NCBI GenBank assembly: GCA_016714085.1
Contig: JADJNW010000003.1
Location: forward strand, 434,001 to 498,000
Direction: 5' to 3'
DNA length: 64,000 nucleotides
From: Saprospiraceae bacterium
GTDB lineage: Bacteria > Bacteroidota > Bacteroidia > Chitinophagales > Saprospiraceae
Made by a program: the position numbers and the translations under genes. Of this stretch, positions 55,072 to 64,000 are shown piece by piece. The notes beneath the pieces were generated by a model. It saw only the letters and a program-made list of their open reading frames with translations, was not told the DNA's origin and did not search any database. Numbering within the stretch: the first letter of the stretch is position 1; every line of letters starts with the position of its first letter.

Positions 55072-57341
55072 ATGTATATGCTAAACAATCACAACCAAAC
55101 ACTGCTAACCCATTGCACAAGGGTCTTCTTTATTGTGTTATTATCTCTGACTGTTTATACAGGCTGTAATACAGGCTCTTCCGTTGCCGATCATACTACC
55201 TGGACTCATTATGGTTGAAGCCCTGATCAGTCAAAATATTTTGTGGCACCGGAAATCACCAAGGAAACCGTCGGGCAGATGCAGGTGGCATGGGCCTATC
55301 CTTCCGGAGATGATCAATCCTACTTCTTCAGCCCCATTGTAGTGGATTCTATGATGTATGTGTTAGGAAAAAATTATTCGCTTATTGCGGTAAATGTGTT
55401 GACGGGTAAGGAAATCTGGATTCATGCCAATCTGAGGGGAATAACCAGAAGGGGCATCAATTATTGGGAGAGCCAAAACAAAAAGGACAAACGTTTGATC
55501 TTCACCCTCAATAATTCTCTGCAAGCTATTGATGCGGTGACAGGGAAATCTATTACGAGTTTTGGTAAGGAGGGATATGTGGATATGCGCGAAGGATTGG
55601 ATCGTAATCCTACCTCCATTCGAAGAATGCAAGCCATGATGCCCGGCGTGATTTATAAGGATCTTGTAATAGTGGGTTCTGCTCCTGGCGAAGGTTATTT
55701 CTCACCACCTGGCTATGTAAGAGCGTATAATGTAGTAACGGGTAAGCTGGAATGGACTTTTCATACGATTCCTCACCCAGGAGAGTTTGGCTACGATACC
55801 TGGCCAAAAGACGCTTATAAGTATGTAGGGGCGGTGAATGTCTGGAGTGAAATGTCCGTGGATCAGGAAAGAGGGATTGTTTTTTTTGCCGCTTGGTTCT
55901 CCAACGTATGATTTTTATGGTGCCGACCGCCTGGGAAGTAACCTTTTCGGGAATAGTCTGGTCGCATTGAATGCGCGTACCGGCAAACGTTTGTGGCATT
56001 ACCAAACCGTGCATCATGATCTTTGGGACTATGACCTGGCAAGTGCACCACAATTGTTAACGGTAAATCGCAATGGCAAAAGCATTGATGCAGTAGCAGT
56101 GGCTACCAAACACGGATTCGTCTTTGTATTCGACAGAGAAACTGGTGAACCCGTATTCCCTATTGAAGAAAAACCTTTTCCAGCCAGTGAAATGCCTGGT
56201 GAAGAAGCATGGCCTACGCAACCAATATCTTCCCTTCCAAACTTTACCAGGCACGAAGTAACGAGAGAAACTCTGAATCCTTATTTTCCCGATAGTATTA
56301 AACAGCAATGGTACGAAAGACTCGATGCCTGCCAAATCAGGATTATATATTCCACCTTCAGATAAATATGAAACCATCATGATGCCTGGTGCGTTAGGGG
56401 GTGCCAATTATGGCAATACGGCCTCCGACCCCAAAAATGGCATTCTATATATATTGACGCAGGAACACGCATCCACTTATCGTCTGAACAGAGTGGAGCC
56501 TCCGAAAATTGACCTTTCAGAGAATCAAGTCGCACAAATAAAATCGTTTTATGCATCTACCTGCCAGTCTTGTCATGGGAAAGATATGGAAGGAGGCATC
56601 GGTCCAGCTTTAGTAAATGCTGGGCAATATATTTTCTACACTGAATTTAAAGACGTTATCATCAGTGGTAAAGGACAAATGCCTGGATTTACTCATGTTA
56701 GTGAAGAGACTGTCCAAGCCCTTTATCGTTATCTTGGTGGCATCCCTCGGAATTTTAATTTCCCACGAGGGGCTGGCGAAGCAACCTTGCCAGAAGGTCC
56801 TGTTGTGGCCTCTGGTGGCGCTACCATTCCACCTGATGCCCAAAGAGCCGCACCGATGTTAGATTACCCTAAAGGTGTAGCGCATCCAGCAGATCGCTAT
56901 ATTACAGATTATGGAACGGAATGGACGGGATTAGCGGCACCACCCTGGTCTTCCATTCTGGCGTACGACCTGAGCGAAGGAACTATTAAATGGAGAAAAC
57001 CGGTAGGACAGGATTCTTTATACGTGCAAGGAGATCCAACTAAAGGCGCCCCTGGAGGAACTCTAAGAAAGGGAATGGTCATTACCTCAACAGGCGTTGT
57101 ATTTGCCACCGCAAAAGGTGGCAAGCTATATGCATTTGACGCCGATAATGGTAATATTTTATGGGAAACGACTCTAAGCCATGAGGTAAATGCCCAACCA
57201 ATCATGTACACACTAAATGGAAAACAATATTTGGTGATCAATGCTACTTCCAATTTTACACGCGATAGCTATGATCATTCCAAAAAGCCCGGGGCATTAC
57301 CGAGAGGGTATGTAGTCTATACGCTCCCGAACAAACCGTAA
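55072..57341 (+). pseudogene. PQQ-dependent dehydrogenase with cytochrome c domain, broken by a stop and two frameshifts
   Basis: Remains of a quinoprotein glucose/alcohol dehydrogenase of the membrane lipoprotein type (lipobox VYTGC after a signal helix). Propeller segments are spread over four frames: DHTTWTHYG up to a TGA at 55216-55218 (expected GGSPDQSKYF), VAWAYPSGDDQSYFFSP to 55911, PTYDFYGADRLGSNLFGNS to 56365, and IPPSDKYETIMMPGALGG to 57341. The last part holds a heme c site CQSCH (in SFYASTCQSCHGKDMEGG), inserted before the final blades (YAFDADNGNILWETTL). Lesions: the nonsense codon, one extra T in the run at 55880-55887, and a shift at or before 56324. This is the best candidate for a true pseudogene in the window. 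Confidence 0.88.
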
Positions 57342-57393
57342 TCTCAAAACAATTGATACATTTTTCAAAAATTAACTAAACCAAATTTAGATT

Positions 57394-58614
57394 ATGAAAC
57401 AATTGCTTGCAATATTCCTTGCCATTGTAGTGATGCAGGCTACAGCTCAACCCATTAAAGACCGCATTAAACCCAATGATCCTGGCAAATACCGCGAACT
57501 CTCTGCCGTGCACGCCGGCGCAGGAAAAATGGGCTTCACCGAATTAATCGGTCGCCGGGATATGTCCAGCAATTTTCTTTATCTGCATACGGGCGTTATC
57601 AATGCGAAGTCGGGCATTGGGCATCATTTTCATCATAGTATTGAAGAAATGTATGTGATTCTCAATGGCGAAGCGGAATTTACGATCAATGGTCGCACAA
57701 CGAAGATCAAAGCGCCGGCTGTTGTCCCTTGTAAAATGGGCGATTCGCATGCCATTTATAATGCGTCCAACGAACCGATTCGCTGGCTGAATTTTGCGGT
57801 AAGTTCTAAAAAAGCTATGGGTGATGCGTTTGATTTGGGCGATGCCAGAGTGGGTGCAAGTCTTGATGCGGTGCCTGCGTTTGTATCAGCTCGCTTGGAG
57901 CAAGATAAGCTTCGATCCAATAATCGCAATCCTATTTATACGGGTGAAGGAGTGCTTTCTCGTCGGGTGGTCGGATCGGAAGTATTCCGTACAGATTGGA
58001 ATCATGTGGATCATGTCGCCATTTCTAAGGGAAGCACTGCTGAACCCCGCACGCTCGAAGGGATCGAAGAAGTGTATTACGTCATAAAAGGCAGCGGAGA
58101 AGTTACCATCAATAACGAAAAGGCAAATATTAAAGCGGATGATGCTTTCTTTGGGCTTTTAGGCGAAAAGCTAAGCATAGCGAGCAATGGAAGTGCTGAC
58201 CTGGAATTACTTGTGATTGGCATTGCGCCTTCCAAGCAAAAAGGGCTGAGCATTGCCAAGCCTTTGATAGAGCCAAAAGCGATTGTTTTGCAAATGGACT
58301 TTGTCGTGCCGAAAGAAAATGCGGCTGCTTTTGAAAAAACGTATTACTCGATTTATGTACCGGCTATGACGGTGCAGAAAGGATACCTCAGTTCCAAACT
58401 GCTGCGCTTTTTTCCCGATGCGATTGCCAAAGAGATTCAAGCCGAGCCAACTACTTATAATTATCAGGTTCAAATTTCTTTTGCGACTGAACAAGACCGC
58501 CGGAATTGGGTCGCCAGCAAAGAGCACCAGATCGCTTGGCCCGCTGCTTCATCCCTTGCCACAGCATACAAATGGAGAGGTTATGATGTAATGGGCGATG
58601 ATAATCAGCGTTGA
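57394..58614 (+). CDS. Exported bicupin protein with C-terminal ABM-like domain
   Basis: Secreted protein of 406 aa. After a signal peptide (QLLAIFLAIVVMQATAQ) come two cupin barrels: the first with GIGHHFHHSIEEMYVILNGEA (metal-binding His/Glu), the second around EGIEEVYYVIKGSGEVTINN, which lacks some His ligands. Residues about 290-400 (VLQMDFVVPKENAAAFEKTYY onward) look like an antibiotic-biosynthesis-monooxygenase-type ferredoxin fold. The reaction is unknown; cupins in sugar clusters often isomerise or bind uronates. First intact gene of the secreted carbohydrate-related run. Confidence 0.8.
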   Translation: MKQLLAIFLAIVVMQATAQPIKDRIKPNDPGKYRELSAVHAGAGKMGFTELIGRRDMSSNFLYLHTGVINAKSGIGHHFHHSIEEMYVILNGEAEFTINGRTTKIKAPAVVPCKMGDSHAIYNASNEPIRWLNFAVSSKKAMGDAFDLGDARVGASLDAVPAFVSARLEQDKLRSNNRNPIYTGEGVLSRRVVGSEVFRTDWNHVDHVAISKGSTAEPRTLEGIEEVYYVIKGSGEVTINNEKANIKADDAFFGLLGEKLSIASNGSADLELLVIGIAPSKQKGLSIAKPLIEPKAIVLQMDFVVPKENAAAFEKTYYSIYVPAMTVQKGYLSSKLLRFFPDAIAKEIQAEPTTYNYQVQISFATEQDRRNWVASKEHQIAWPAASSLATAYKWRGYDVMGDDNQR

Positions 58615-58621
58615 GTTTTTG

Positions 58622-58662
58622 ATATGCTAATTTGCCAATTTGATAATATGCTAATGATCAAG
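58622..58662. repeat. Short self-similar intergenic repeat
   Basis: The words GATATGCTAATTTG, CCAATTTGATAATATGCTAATGA repeat GCTAAT and TTTGAT in close order. It is one of the stutter elements seen between co-oriented genes here, without a clear full stem. Confidence 0.4.
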
Positions 58663-58777
58663 TATTTATTCTCAGTTAAATATAAATTTTCTTTTTTAAA
58701 TAAAAAACTGATTTCCAAAACATAAGCCTGTTGGCTATCGACTAATAAAACGGTCTGACTATTTAAAATAAAATATT

Positions 58778-59905
58778 ATGAAATCATATTCAATTGCAAT
58801 CGTATTCCTATTTACCTTCTTTGTTTCGTTATGCTTAGAGCAAACAGAAAAGCCAGCTATTAAAGAAGACTTCAAACCTTCGACCCTGAATCAACCGGGG
58901 CAGGAGTACCCACAAGTAAATTCGCAAGGCTACGCACGATTCCGAATTGTCGCGCCCTCGGCGGACAGTGTCAGAATAAGCTTGGGACTAGGCGGAAGAG
59001 GCGGCACTAAACTTGCCAAAGCAGCAGATGGCTCCTGGATGGGTACAACGGAAGGACCGATGGATGAAGGGTTCCATTACTATCGCATTTATGTGGATGG
59101 CGGCGCATTTAACGATCCCGGCACCCTCAATTTCTATGGTTCTACCCGTTGGGAAAGTGGTATTGAAATACCTGCGCATGACCAGGATTTTTATGCATTA
59201 AAAGACGTTCCGCACGGTAATGTGCAGCAGGTTCTTTTTCCATCCAAGAGTACCAATACTTCGCGCCGCGCCTTTGTTTACACGCCTCCTGGTTATTATG
59301 AAAATACTTCAACGCGTTATCCGGTCTTGTACTTGCAGCATGGTTGGGGCGAGGATGAAACCGCCTGGAGCAACCAGGGGCACGCTAATTTAATCATGGA
59401 CAACCTTATTGCAGAGGGAAAAATAAAGCCATTCATCATTGTAATGACTTACGGAATGACCAATGAAATCAGGCGGGAAGCTGGTGGTCTCAGAAATTTT
59501 GATATTAAGCCATTTCAGACGGTTCTTCTGGATGAGTTGATTCCTTATGTGGATAAAAATTTCCGCACCCTCGCGAACCAAGCGAACCGCGCTATGGCTG
59601 GTCTTTCCATGGGTGGTATGGAAACCAAAACGATTACATTGAATAATCCTGAGGTTTTTTCCTACTATGGGCTTTTAAGTGGTGGCACTTATGCTCCAGC
59701 CGATATTAAAGATAAGTCTAAAGTTAAGCTTGTCTTTTTGAGTTGTGGAAGCAAGGAAAGACCCGATGGCGTGAAAAACGCAGCAGCAGCCCTTAAAGAA
59801 GCAGGTTTTAATGCGGTTTCTTATGTTTCAGAAGGCACCGCGCATGAGTTCCAGACCTGGAGACGCAGCTTGTATCAATTGGCACCGCTACTTTTCAAAA
59901 ATTAA
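58778..59905 (+). CDS. Esterase family alpha/beta hydrolase with N-terminal E-set domain
   Basis: Exported esterase of 375 aa, with signal sequence and a possible lipobox Cys (FVSLC). Residues about 40-140 are a CBM48/E-set-like domain (QGYARFRIVAPSADSVRISL), and the C-terminal part is a D-type esterase fold (VYTPPGYYENTSTRYPVLYL, QHGWGEDETAW) with the nucleophile elbow GLSMGGMET and His in EGTAHEFQTWRR. This is the architecture of feruloyl/acetyl esterases such as the XynZ esterase part. It fits removal of ester groups from a polysaccharide together with the neighbours. Confidence 0.88.
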   Translation: MKSYSIAIVFLFTFFVSLCLEQTEKPAIKEDFKPSTLNQPGQEYPQVNSQGYARFRIVAPSADSVRISLGLGGRGGTKLAKAADGSWMGTTEGPMDEGFHYYRIYVDGGAFNDPGTLNFYGSTRWESGIEIPAHDQDFYALKDVPHGNVQQVLFPSKSTNTSRRAFVYTPPGYYENTSTRYPVLYLQHGWGEDETAWSNQGHANLIMDNLIAEGKIKPFIIVMTYGMTNEIRREAGGLRNFDIKPFQTVLLDELIPYVDKNFRTLANQANRAMAGLSMGGMETKTITLNNPEVFSYYGLLSGGTYAPADIKDKSKVKLVFLSCGSKERPDGVKNAAAALKEAGFNAVSYVSEGTAHEFQTWRRSLYQLAPLLFKN

Positions 59906-59911
59906 TTGCAA

Positions 59912-59990
59912 AGTACAAAGTTAGAGGTACGAAGTACGATTTCTCCAGTTAGACTTCGTACTTCCAACTTCGTACTTCCAACTTTCTAAA
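59912..59990. repeat. Intergenic hairpin before the beta-helix gene
   Basis: Left words AAAGTACAAAGTTAG and GTACGAAGTACGA face right words ACTTCGTACTTCC repeated twice; the arms GTACGAAGT / ACTTCGTAC pair perfectly. The same GAAGTAC word family reappears before the sialate esterase gene at 62757-62783. Confidence 0.65.
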
Positions 59991-60001
59991 ACCCATTTTC
60001 A

Positions 60002-61634
60002 ATGAGAATTAAAATCTCTCTGATTATTACATTTCTATTTTTCATTCCTACTTTTTTTATGCCAGGCACAAGACCTACTGCCCATCGCTTCTTTGGTTTA
60101 TCCCGGAACGGACGGTAAATTGACCTATATTCCTGATAGTCTGGGCAATACAATTCCTGATTTTTCAAATGCGGGGTATAAAGGAGGAGGCGTGCCGATT
60201 CCTTATGTAGCAGTCAAAGCAACGGTTTACCCCGTTTTGGGCGATAATGCCGATAGTATTCAAGCCGCTATTGATCGGGTCTCCGTCCTACCGCCGGATG
60301 CTTCAGGTTTCAGAGGTGCGGTACTTCTCAAAATGGGCATGTATCAATTGGATAAGCCGATTTACATCAAGGCATCGGGCGTGGTGCTTCGGGGAGAAGG
60401 GCGCAGTGATGTAGGAACTATCCTTTTTGGCAAAATTCCAAAACCTGCGGAAGGTACTGGTGGACAGCGATTTAGACGCCCTGCTTTGATCAATATTACC
60501 GGCGCTTCCGGGGTAAAACCGCTGGAAGATTCTAAGCAACTGATTACCAATGAGTACGTCCCAGTCGGTGCAAAAAGTTTTACCGTTGCATCCGCGAAAG
60601 CCTTTAAAAAAGGGGATAAAATTTTGGTGCGGCGCATTGGAAATGAAGATTGGATTAAAGCAATCGGACTCGACACCGCTACCGTTGGCAGGAATCGCTG
60701 GCGAGCTTTTGATATCAATTTCGACCGGATTATTGTGAATATTAATGGGAATACGATCACCGTTGACGCGCCAATTTTCACGGCAATCGACAAACGCTGG
60801 GGCGGCGGCGAAGTGTATAAGTATGAAGATGAACGTATCGAGCAGGTGGGCATCGAGAATTTGCGGGGCATTTCAGAATATGATCCTTCCGTGCGCACCA
60901 AAGATTATGGCAACATGGATCGGGACGATTTGGGGGCTAATCATCGCTATCAAGGCGAAGAATATTTCTCCGATGAAAATCATTATTCCAATTTTATCGA
61001 CCTTACCAATGTCAAAAATGCCTGGGTCAGAAATATGAGCGCGCTTCATTTTGGAAGCAGCGTAATTCAAGCTAATGCCGGGACGAAATGGATCACCGTG
61101 CAGGATTGTGACTCGCGGGAGCCCGTCTCGCAGCGCTGGGGCGGCAGAAGATTTACTTTCCAAATGAATGGTCAGTTCATTCTGGTACAAAGATGTGTGT
61201 CTCAAAAAGGGCGACATTCCTTCGTTTTACAAGGTTCTGAAGCAAGTGGAAATGTCTTCCTCGAATGCGAAACTATCAATCCTTATTCCTCCAGCGAGCC
61301 CCATAATCATTGGTCAAGTGGCGTTTTGTACGATAATGTAAAAGCGCCGCTCACCGCGCGGTTTTGGGATTACATCATTGGTTGGGCGGGTGCAAATATC
61401 GTTTTTTGGAATTGTGAAGGTGATTATCTAATCCAGAGTCCGCCTACTGCCAAAAATTACTCCTTTGGGCATATTGGGGTAAATGCGGTTGTATTTAATG
61501 CAGCCTTGCAGGATTTAACCAAACCGAATGGGCACGTGGAATCGATGGATCGGCATGTGACGCCGAGCAGTTTGTATTTGACCCAATTAAAAGAACGATT
61601 GGGCGAGGAAGCGGTCAAAAATATTGCAAAGTAA
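60002..61634 (+). pseudogene. Secreted right-handed beta-helix (pectate-lyase-fold) protein, frameshifted in the signal peptide
   Basis: Exported protein of about 543 aa with a pectate-lyase superfamily fold. The mature part (YPGTDGKLTYIPDSLGNT onward) contains ADSIQAAIDRVSVLPPD and a row of beta-helix coils (VVLRGEGRSDVGTILFG, WVRNMSALHFGSSVIQANAG, FVLQGSEASGNVFLECET). The signal peptide (MRIKISLIITFLFFIPTFF) is encoded from ATG 60002 in another frame; one T too many in the run at 60052-60058 (seven instead of six) separates it from CQAQDLLPIASLVYPG. The open frame alone starts at an internal ATG 60093, which would leave no signal. Likely an indel error. Role: polysaccharide lyase or hydrolase, substrate unknown. 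Confidence 0.82.
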
Positions 61635-61674
61635 AATCTTTAATAATATTATAGCATTAAATTTTTAAAACACA

Positions 61675-61725
61675 TAGGCACATAGATTTTTATAAAATAT
61701 TGTTTATTAGCGCACTATGTGCCTA
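61675..61725. repeat. Intergenic hairpin upstream of the RraA-like gene
   Basis: TAGGCACATAG and CTATGTGCCTA are perfect 11-base complements separated by 29 AT-rich bases. The word is repeated on each side (CACATAGGCACATAG). No T run follows, so it is unlikely to be a classical terminator. Confidence 0.6.
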
Positions 61726-61824
61726 ACTTGTCTCGTACAGGGGGATGTGTTTCAAAACCAAGCCTCGAGGGCTGCTATACTTGTAAATAAATTTTTATTG
61801 AAATATATAAAATTATCTCTATAT

Positions 61825-62748
61825 ATGAAAAATTATTACATTATTTTTTTAATTCTATTTAACTGTTTATTTGAAAATTACTTAAACGCCCAAACCATTT
61901 CAAAAGAAGAAATGATTTTTCTGACCTCAGAATGGAAAGGTGCCAGATTTGAAGACGGCAGACCAAAAATTCCCGATGACCTTTTGGAAAGGGCGAAAAA
62001 AATCATGATTGACGATGCTTGGACGGTGCTGCGAAATGAAGGATACGTCAACCAATACGCGGGTGGCTGGAAAACCATAAATGATAATACCACTACCGGT
62101 CGGGCGGTCACGGCGATGTACCTGCCCAGTCGCCCCGATGTGGAGAAAAACATCAAAGACAGAGGCGCAAAACAAGGCAGAAAAGGCAATACCAATTCCT
62201 GGCCCATTGATATATTAACAAAAGGTGATTTGTATGTGGCTGATGCTTATGGAAAAATAGGCGGAGGACCTATCATGGGCGCGACGCTCGCCAATTCCAT
62301 TTTTAGCAAATCCGGGAATGGCGTGGTGTTTGATGGCGCCGCCAGAGACTTACAGGAAATCCAGAATATTGAGGGTTTCAACGCTTTTGTCCGCGATTTT
62401 CATCCTTCGTTCACCGAGCAAATGGTGCTGATGGGACTCAACACCCCGATTCGCATTGGCGAAGCGATTGTGCTGCCGGGTGATTTGGTGATTGCCACCA
62501 GAGAAGGCGTGCTCTTCGTGCCGGCGCACATGGCGGAGCAAGTGGTGAGCACATCTGAATTTGTGGTCAGAAAAGATCAATTCGGCTTTGAAATGGTGAA
62601 AGCGGGTACCTACAGTACCGGCGAAATCGATAGCCAATGGACAGATGAGATCAAAACCGCATTTTTAAAATGGTTGGAAAAGCATCCTGAATTAGGCAAA
62701 ATGACGCGTGCGGAATTGGATAAAGTGATGAGTAAAAGAACGTGGTAA
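61825..62748 (+). CDS. RraA/HMG-aldolase-like protein with signal peptide
   Basis: Protein of 307 aa, of the RraA-like superfamily that includes 4-hydroxy-4-methyl-2-oxoglutarate aldolases. The family core is visible: the phosphate/oxalate loop region GKIGGGPIMGATLANSI, the metal-site motif VFDGAARDLQEIQ (G-x-x-R-D) and PGDLVIATREGVLFVP. It begins with a Sec signal (IIFLILFNCLFENYLNAQ), unusual because described aldolases are cytoplasmic. ATG 61825 is chosen for the signal peptide; the long upstream extension overlaps the hairpin. It may act on sugar acids released by the neighbouring lyase-like protein. Confidence 0.82.
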   Translation: MKNYYIIFLILFNCLFENYLNAQTISKEEMIFLTSEWKGARFEDGRPKIPDDLLERAKKIMIDDAWTVLRNEGYVNQYAGGWKTINDNTTTGRAVTAMYLPSRPDVEKNIKDRGAKQGRKGNTNSWPIDILTKGDLYVADAYGKIGGGPIMGATLANSIFSKSGNGVVFDGAARDLQEIQNIEGFNAFVRDFHPSFTEQMVLMGLNTPIRIGEAIVLPGDLVIATREGVLFVPAHMAEQVVSTSEFVVRKDQFGFEMVKAGTYSTGEIDSQWTDEIKTAFLKWLEKHPELGKMTRAELDKVMSKRTW

Positions 62749-62751
62749 TAC

Positions 62752-62829
62752 CATTTACGAAGTACAAAGTACGAAGTACGAGTTAGTCTGGACAGAATAG
62801 ATTTGCTAAATCTTTAAGATTTAGTAAAT
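62752..62829. repeat. GAAGTAC words and a hairpin before the sialate esterase gene
   Basis: Three GAAGTAC/AAAGTAC words (62757-62783) are followed by a 14-base stem ATTTGCTAAATCTT / AAGATTTAGTAAAT (62801-62829, one mismatch, almost no loop). It lies 31 bases before the ATG, so it would be in the leader of the esterase mRNA. Confidence 0.55.
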
Positions 62830-62860
62830 ATCTGGTTATAAGCAGTAAAAACATTTCATT

Positions 62861-64000
62861 ATGAAAAAGACTTATTTACTCTTTATTATAATTATTACCA
62901 TCTTTTATAATTCCCAAGCATTCGCGCTCATCAGCCTGCCACCCATGATAAGCAGCAATATGGTTCTACAGCGAAATTCGGAAGCAACACTTTGGGGATG
63001 GTCGAGTCCTTCGGAACGCATTATTATTACATCTTCCTGGAAAAATGAGGTGGACACCGTTGTAGCCTTCAATACCGGCAAATGGAAAGCAAAGATCAAA
63101 ACCCCAGCAGCCGGAGGTCCCTACACCATTACTTTAAAAAGTCTGGCAAGATTTGGAGGAAATACCATCGTATTAGAAAATATTCTAATTGGAGAAGTCT
63201 GGATTTGTTCCGGTCAATCCAATATGGAAATGAGTAATAATCAGCAAATTAAAGATATTTTGCCCACTTGTGCGAATGATAAAATCCGCTTTTTTAAAGT
63301 GGCGCAAAAGACTTCCGAACACCCGCAAGACCGTGCGGATGGGGAATGGGTTTCCTGTAGTGCAGAAACTTTAAGACGATTTAGTGCAGTTGGCTATTTC
63401 TTCGGAAAAAAACTACATGAAGATTTGAATGTACCCATCGGTTTGATTCAATCCACCTGGTCCGGTACGCCCATCGAATTATGGGAACCGCAGGAAGTCA
63501 TTGATACTGATCCAGTTATGCAGGAAGCAGCCGCCAAAATAAAGGACGTTACTTACCGACCGAACAAGCCCGGCTATATTTACAATGCCATGATTTATCC
63601 GATTTCAAATTATACCATTGCCGGTGCGCTTTGGTATCAAGGCGAGGGGAACACGCCACGAGCGTATGCTTACGAAAAGATGCTCAAGGGCATGATTGGC
63701 ACGTGGCGCAAGCAATTTGAGCAGGATTTCCCTTTTTATTATGTACAAATCGCGCCCTGGACTTACGAAACGCCCTACGAGGCGGCGCTTCTCATGGAGC
63801 AACAAACGAAAACCCTTTCCCACCCAAAAACGGGCATGGTGGTCATTACAGATTTGGTGCCAGATGTAAAGAATTTGCATCCAGAAAATAAGCTTGATGT
63901 TGGCTTGAGGCTTGCGACGCTTGCCTTGGCGGATACGTACAAAAAAGATATTCTCGTTTACAAGAGCCCCGTTTTTAAAAAAATGGACATCAAAAAGAGC
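62861..64000 (+). CDS. Sialate O-acetylesterase family protein, C-terminus beyond the window
   Basis: Secreted SGNH-type acetylesterase, 380 codons visible and open to the end of the window. The signal peptide (YLLFIIIITIFYNSQAFA) is followed by a beta domain (PPMISSNMVLQRNSEATLWG) and the SGNH core: block I GEVWICSGQSNMEM with the nucleophile Ser, IGLIQSTWSGTPIELWEP, GALWYQGEGNTPRAY with the Asn/Gly block, and the DxxH-like end TDLVPDVKNLHPEN. This family removes O-acetyl groups from sialic acid or plant polysaccharides; in this gene neighbourhood pectin or xylan acetyl groups are more likely. Start ATG 62861 is unambiguous. Confidence 0.92.
   Translation, partial: MKKTYLLFIIIITIFYNSQAFALISLPPMISSNMVLQRNSEATLWGWSSPSERIIITSSWKNEVDTVVAFNTGKWKAKIKTPAAGGPYTITLKSLARFGGNTIVLENILIGEVWICSGQSNMEMSNNQQIKDILPTCANDKIRFFKVAQKTSEHPQDRADGEWVSCSAETLRRFSAVGYFFGKKLHEDLNVPIGLIQSTWSGTPIELWEPQEVIDTDPVMQEAAAKIKDVTYRPNKPGYIYNAMIYPISNYTIAGALWYQGEGNTPRAYAYEKMLKGMIGTWRKQFEQDFPFYYVQIAPWTYETPYEAALLMEQQTKTLSHPKTGMVVITDLVPDVKNLHPENKLDVGLRLATLALADTYKKDILVYKSPVFKKMDIKKS

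Noticed and set aside
56610..56862. Frames on both strands inside the PQQ dehydrogenase
   Set aside because: Shadows of the cytochrome c domain region, which is clearly coded in the frame 56325-57341.

Overview
This window looks like a chromosomal piece of a Bacteroidota bacterium, probably from the Saprospiria/Chitinophagia side of the phylum; the exact family is a guess. The reasons are protein content (LytS/LytTR pairs, membrane-anchored AraC regulators, M61 peptidase, RraA and sialate esterase among secreted sugar enzymes), weak Shine-Dalgarno sites, and several promoters with the Bacteroidota -7 element TAnnTTTG. GC is about 40 percent. No rRNA, IS element, prophage or CRISPR array was seen; there are two tRNAs.

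Layout. 1-1851: an AT-rich type II restriction-modification pair in which both genes are frameshifted. 1985-4725: an isoquinoline-oxidoreductase-type molybdenum hydroxylase. 4726-5701: a gene-free gap holding about 20 tandem units of exactly 21 bp. 5702-16966: mixed metabolism and signalling (Gfo/Idh/MocA oxidoreductase, AraC regulator, aldo-keto reductase plus NTP/NDP-exchange-like transporter, DUF697 protein, class C serine hydrolase, LytS/LytTR pair, nucleoside transporter). 17128-26685: uridine kinase, DUF6435 and DUF2520 proteins, cytochrome c maturation CcmF and CcmE, a beta-propeller protein, nitrilase, FtsE-like ATPase and dodecin. 26766-33943: endonuclease III and two large divergent AAA+ proteins. 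34109-36244: ferredoxin, IscX, KdsC-like phosphatase, UbiA prenyltransferase. 36309-43415: branched-chain amino acid block, ilvN-ilvB-ilvD leftwards and ilvC-ilvA rightwards. 43470-53558: thioredoxin-like protein, AraC regulator, two alpha/beta hydrolases, formate-THF ligase, Crp/Fnr regulator, TonB plug-like protein, M61 peptidase, HolA. 53652-54274: tRNA-Val, a four-helix-bundle (S23) protein, tRNA-Pro. 55072 to the end: a broken PQQ dehydrogenase, then a run of secreted sugar-related proteins (bicupin, esterase, beta-helix protein, RraA-like protein, sialate O-acetylesterase running off the window).

How the genes may work together. CcmE/CcmF would mature the c-type cytochromes that the molybdenum hydroxylase and the former PQQ dehydrogenase need as electron acceptors. 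The last cluster looks like degradation of an acetylated, probably uronate-containing polysaccharide. The ilv block covers isoleucine/valine synthesis except the transaminase.

Quality note. At least ten genes carry single-base indels, nearly all in mononucleotide runs, while very long genes are intact. Residual assembly indels are the simplest explanation for most; the PQQ dehydrogenase and perhaps ilvB and the restriction-modification pair look more truly damaged. Features marked pseudogene for a single homopolymer indel may be intact in the living cell.
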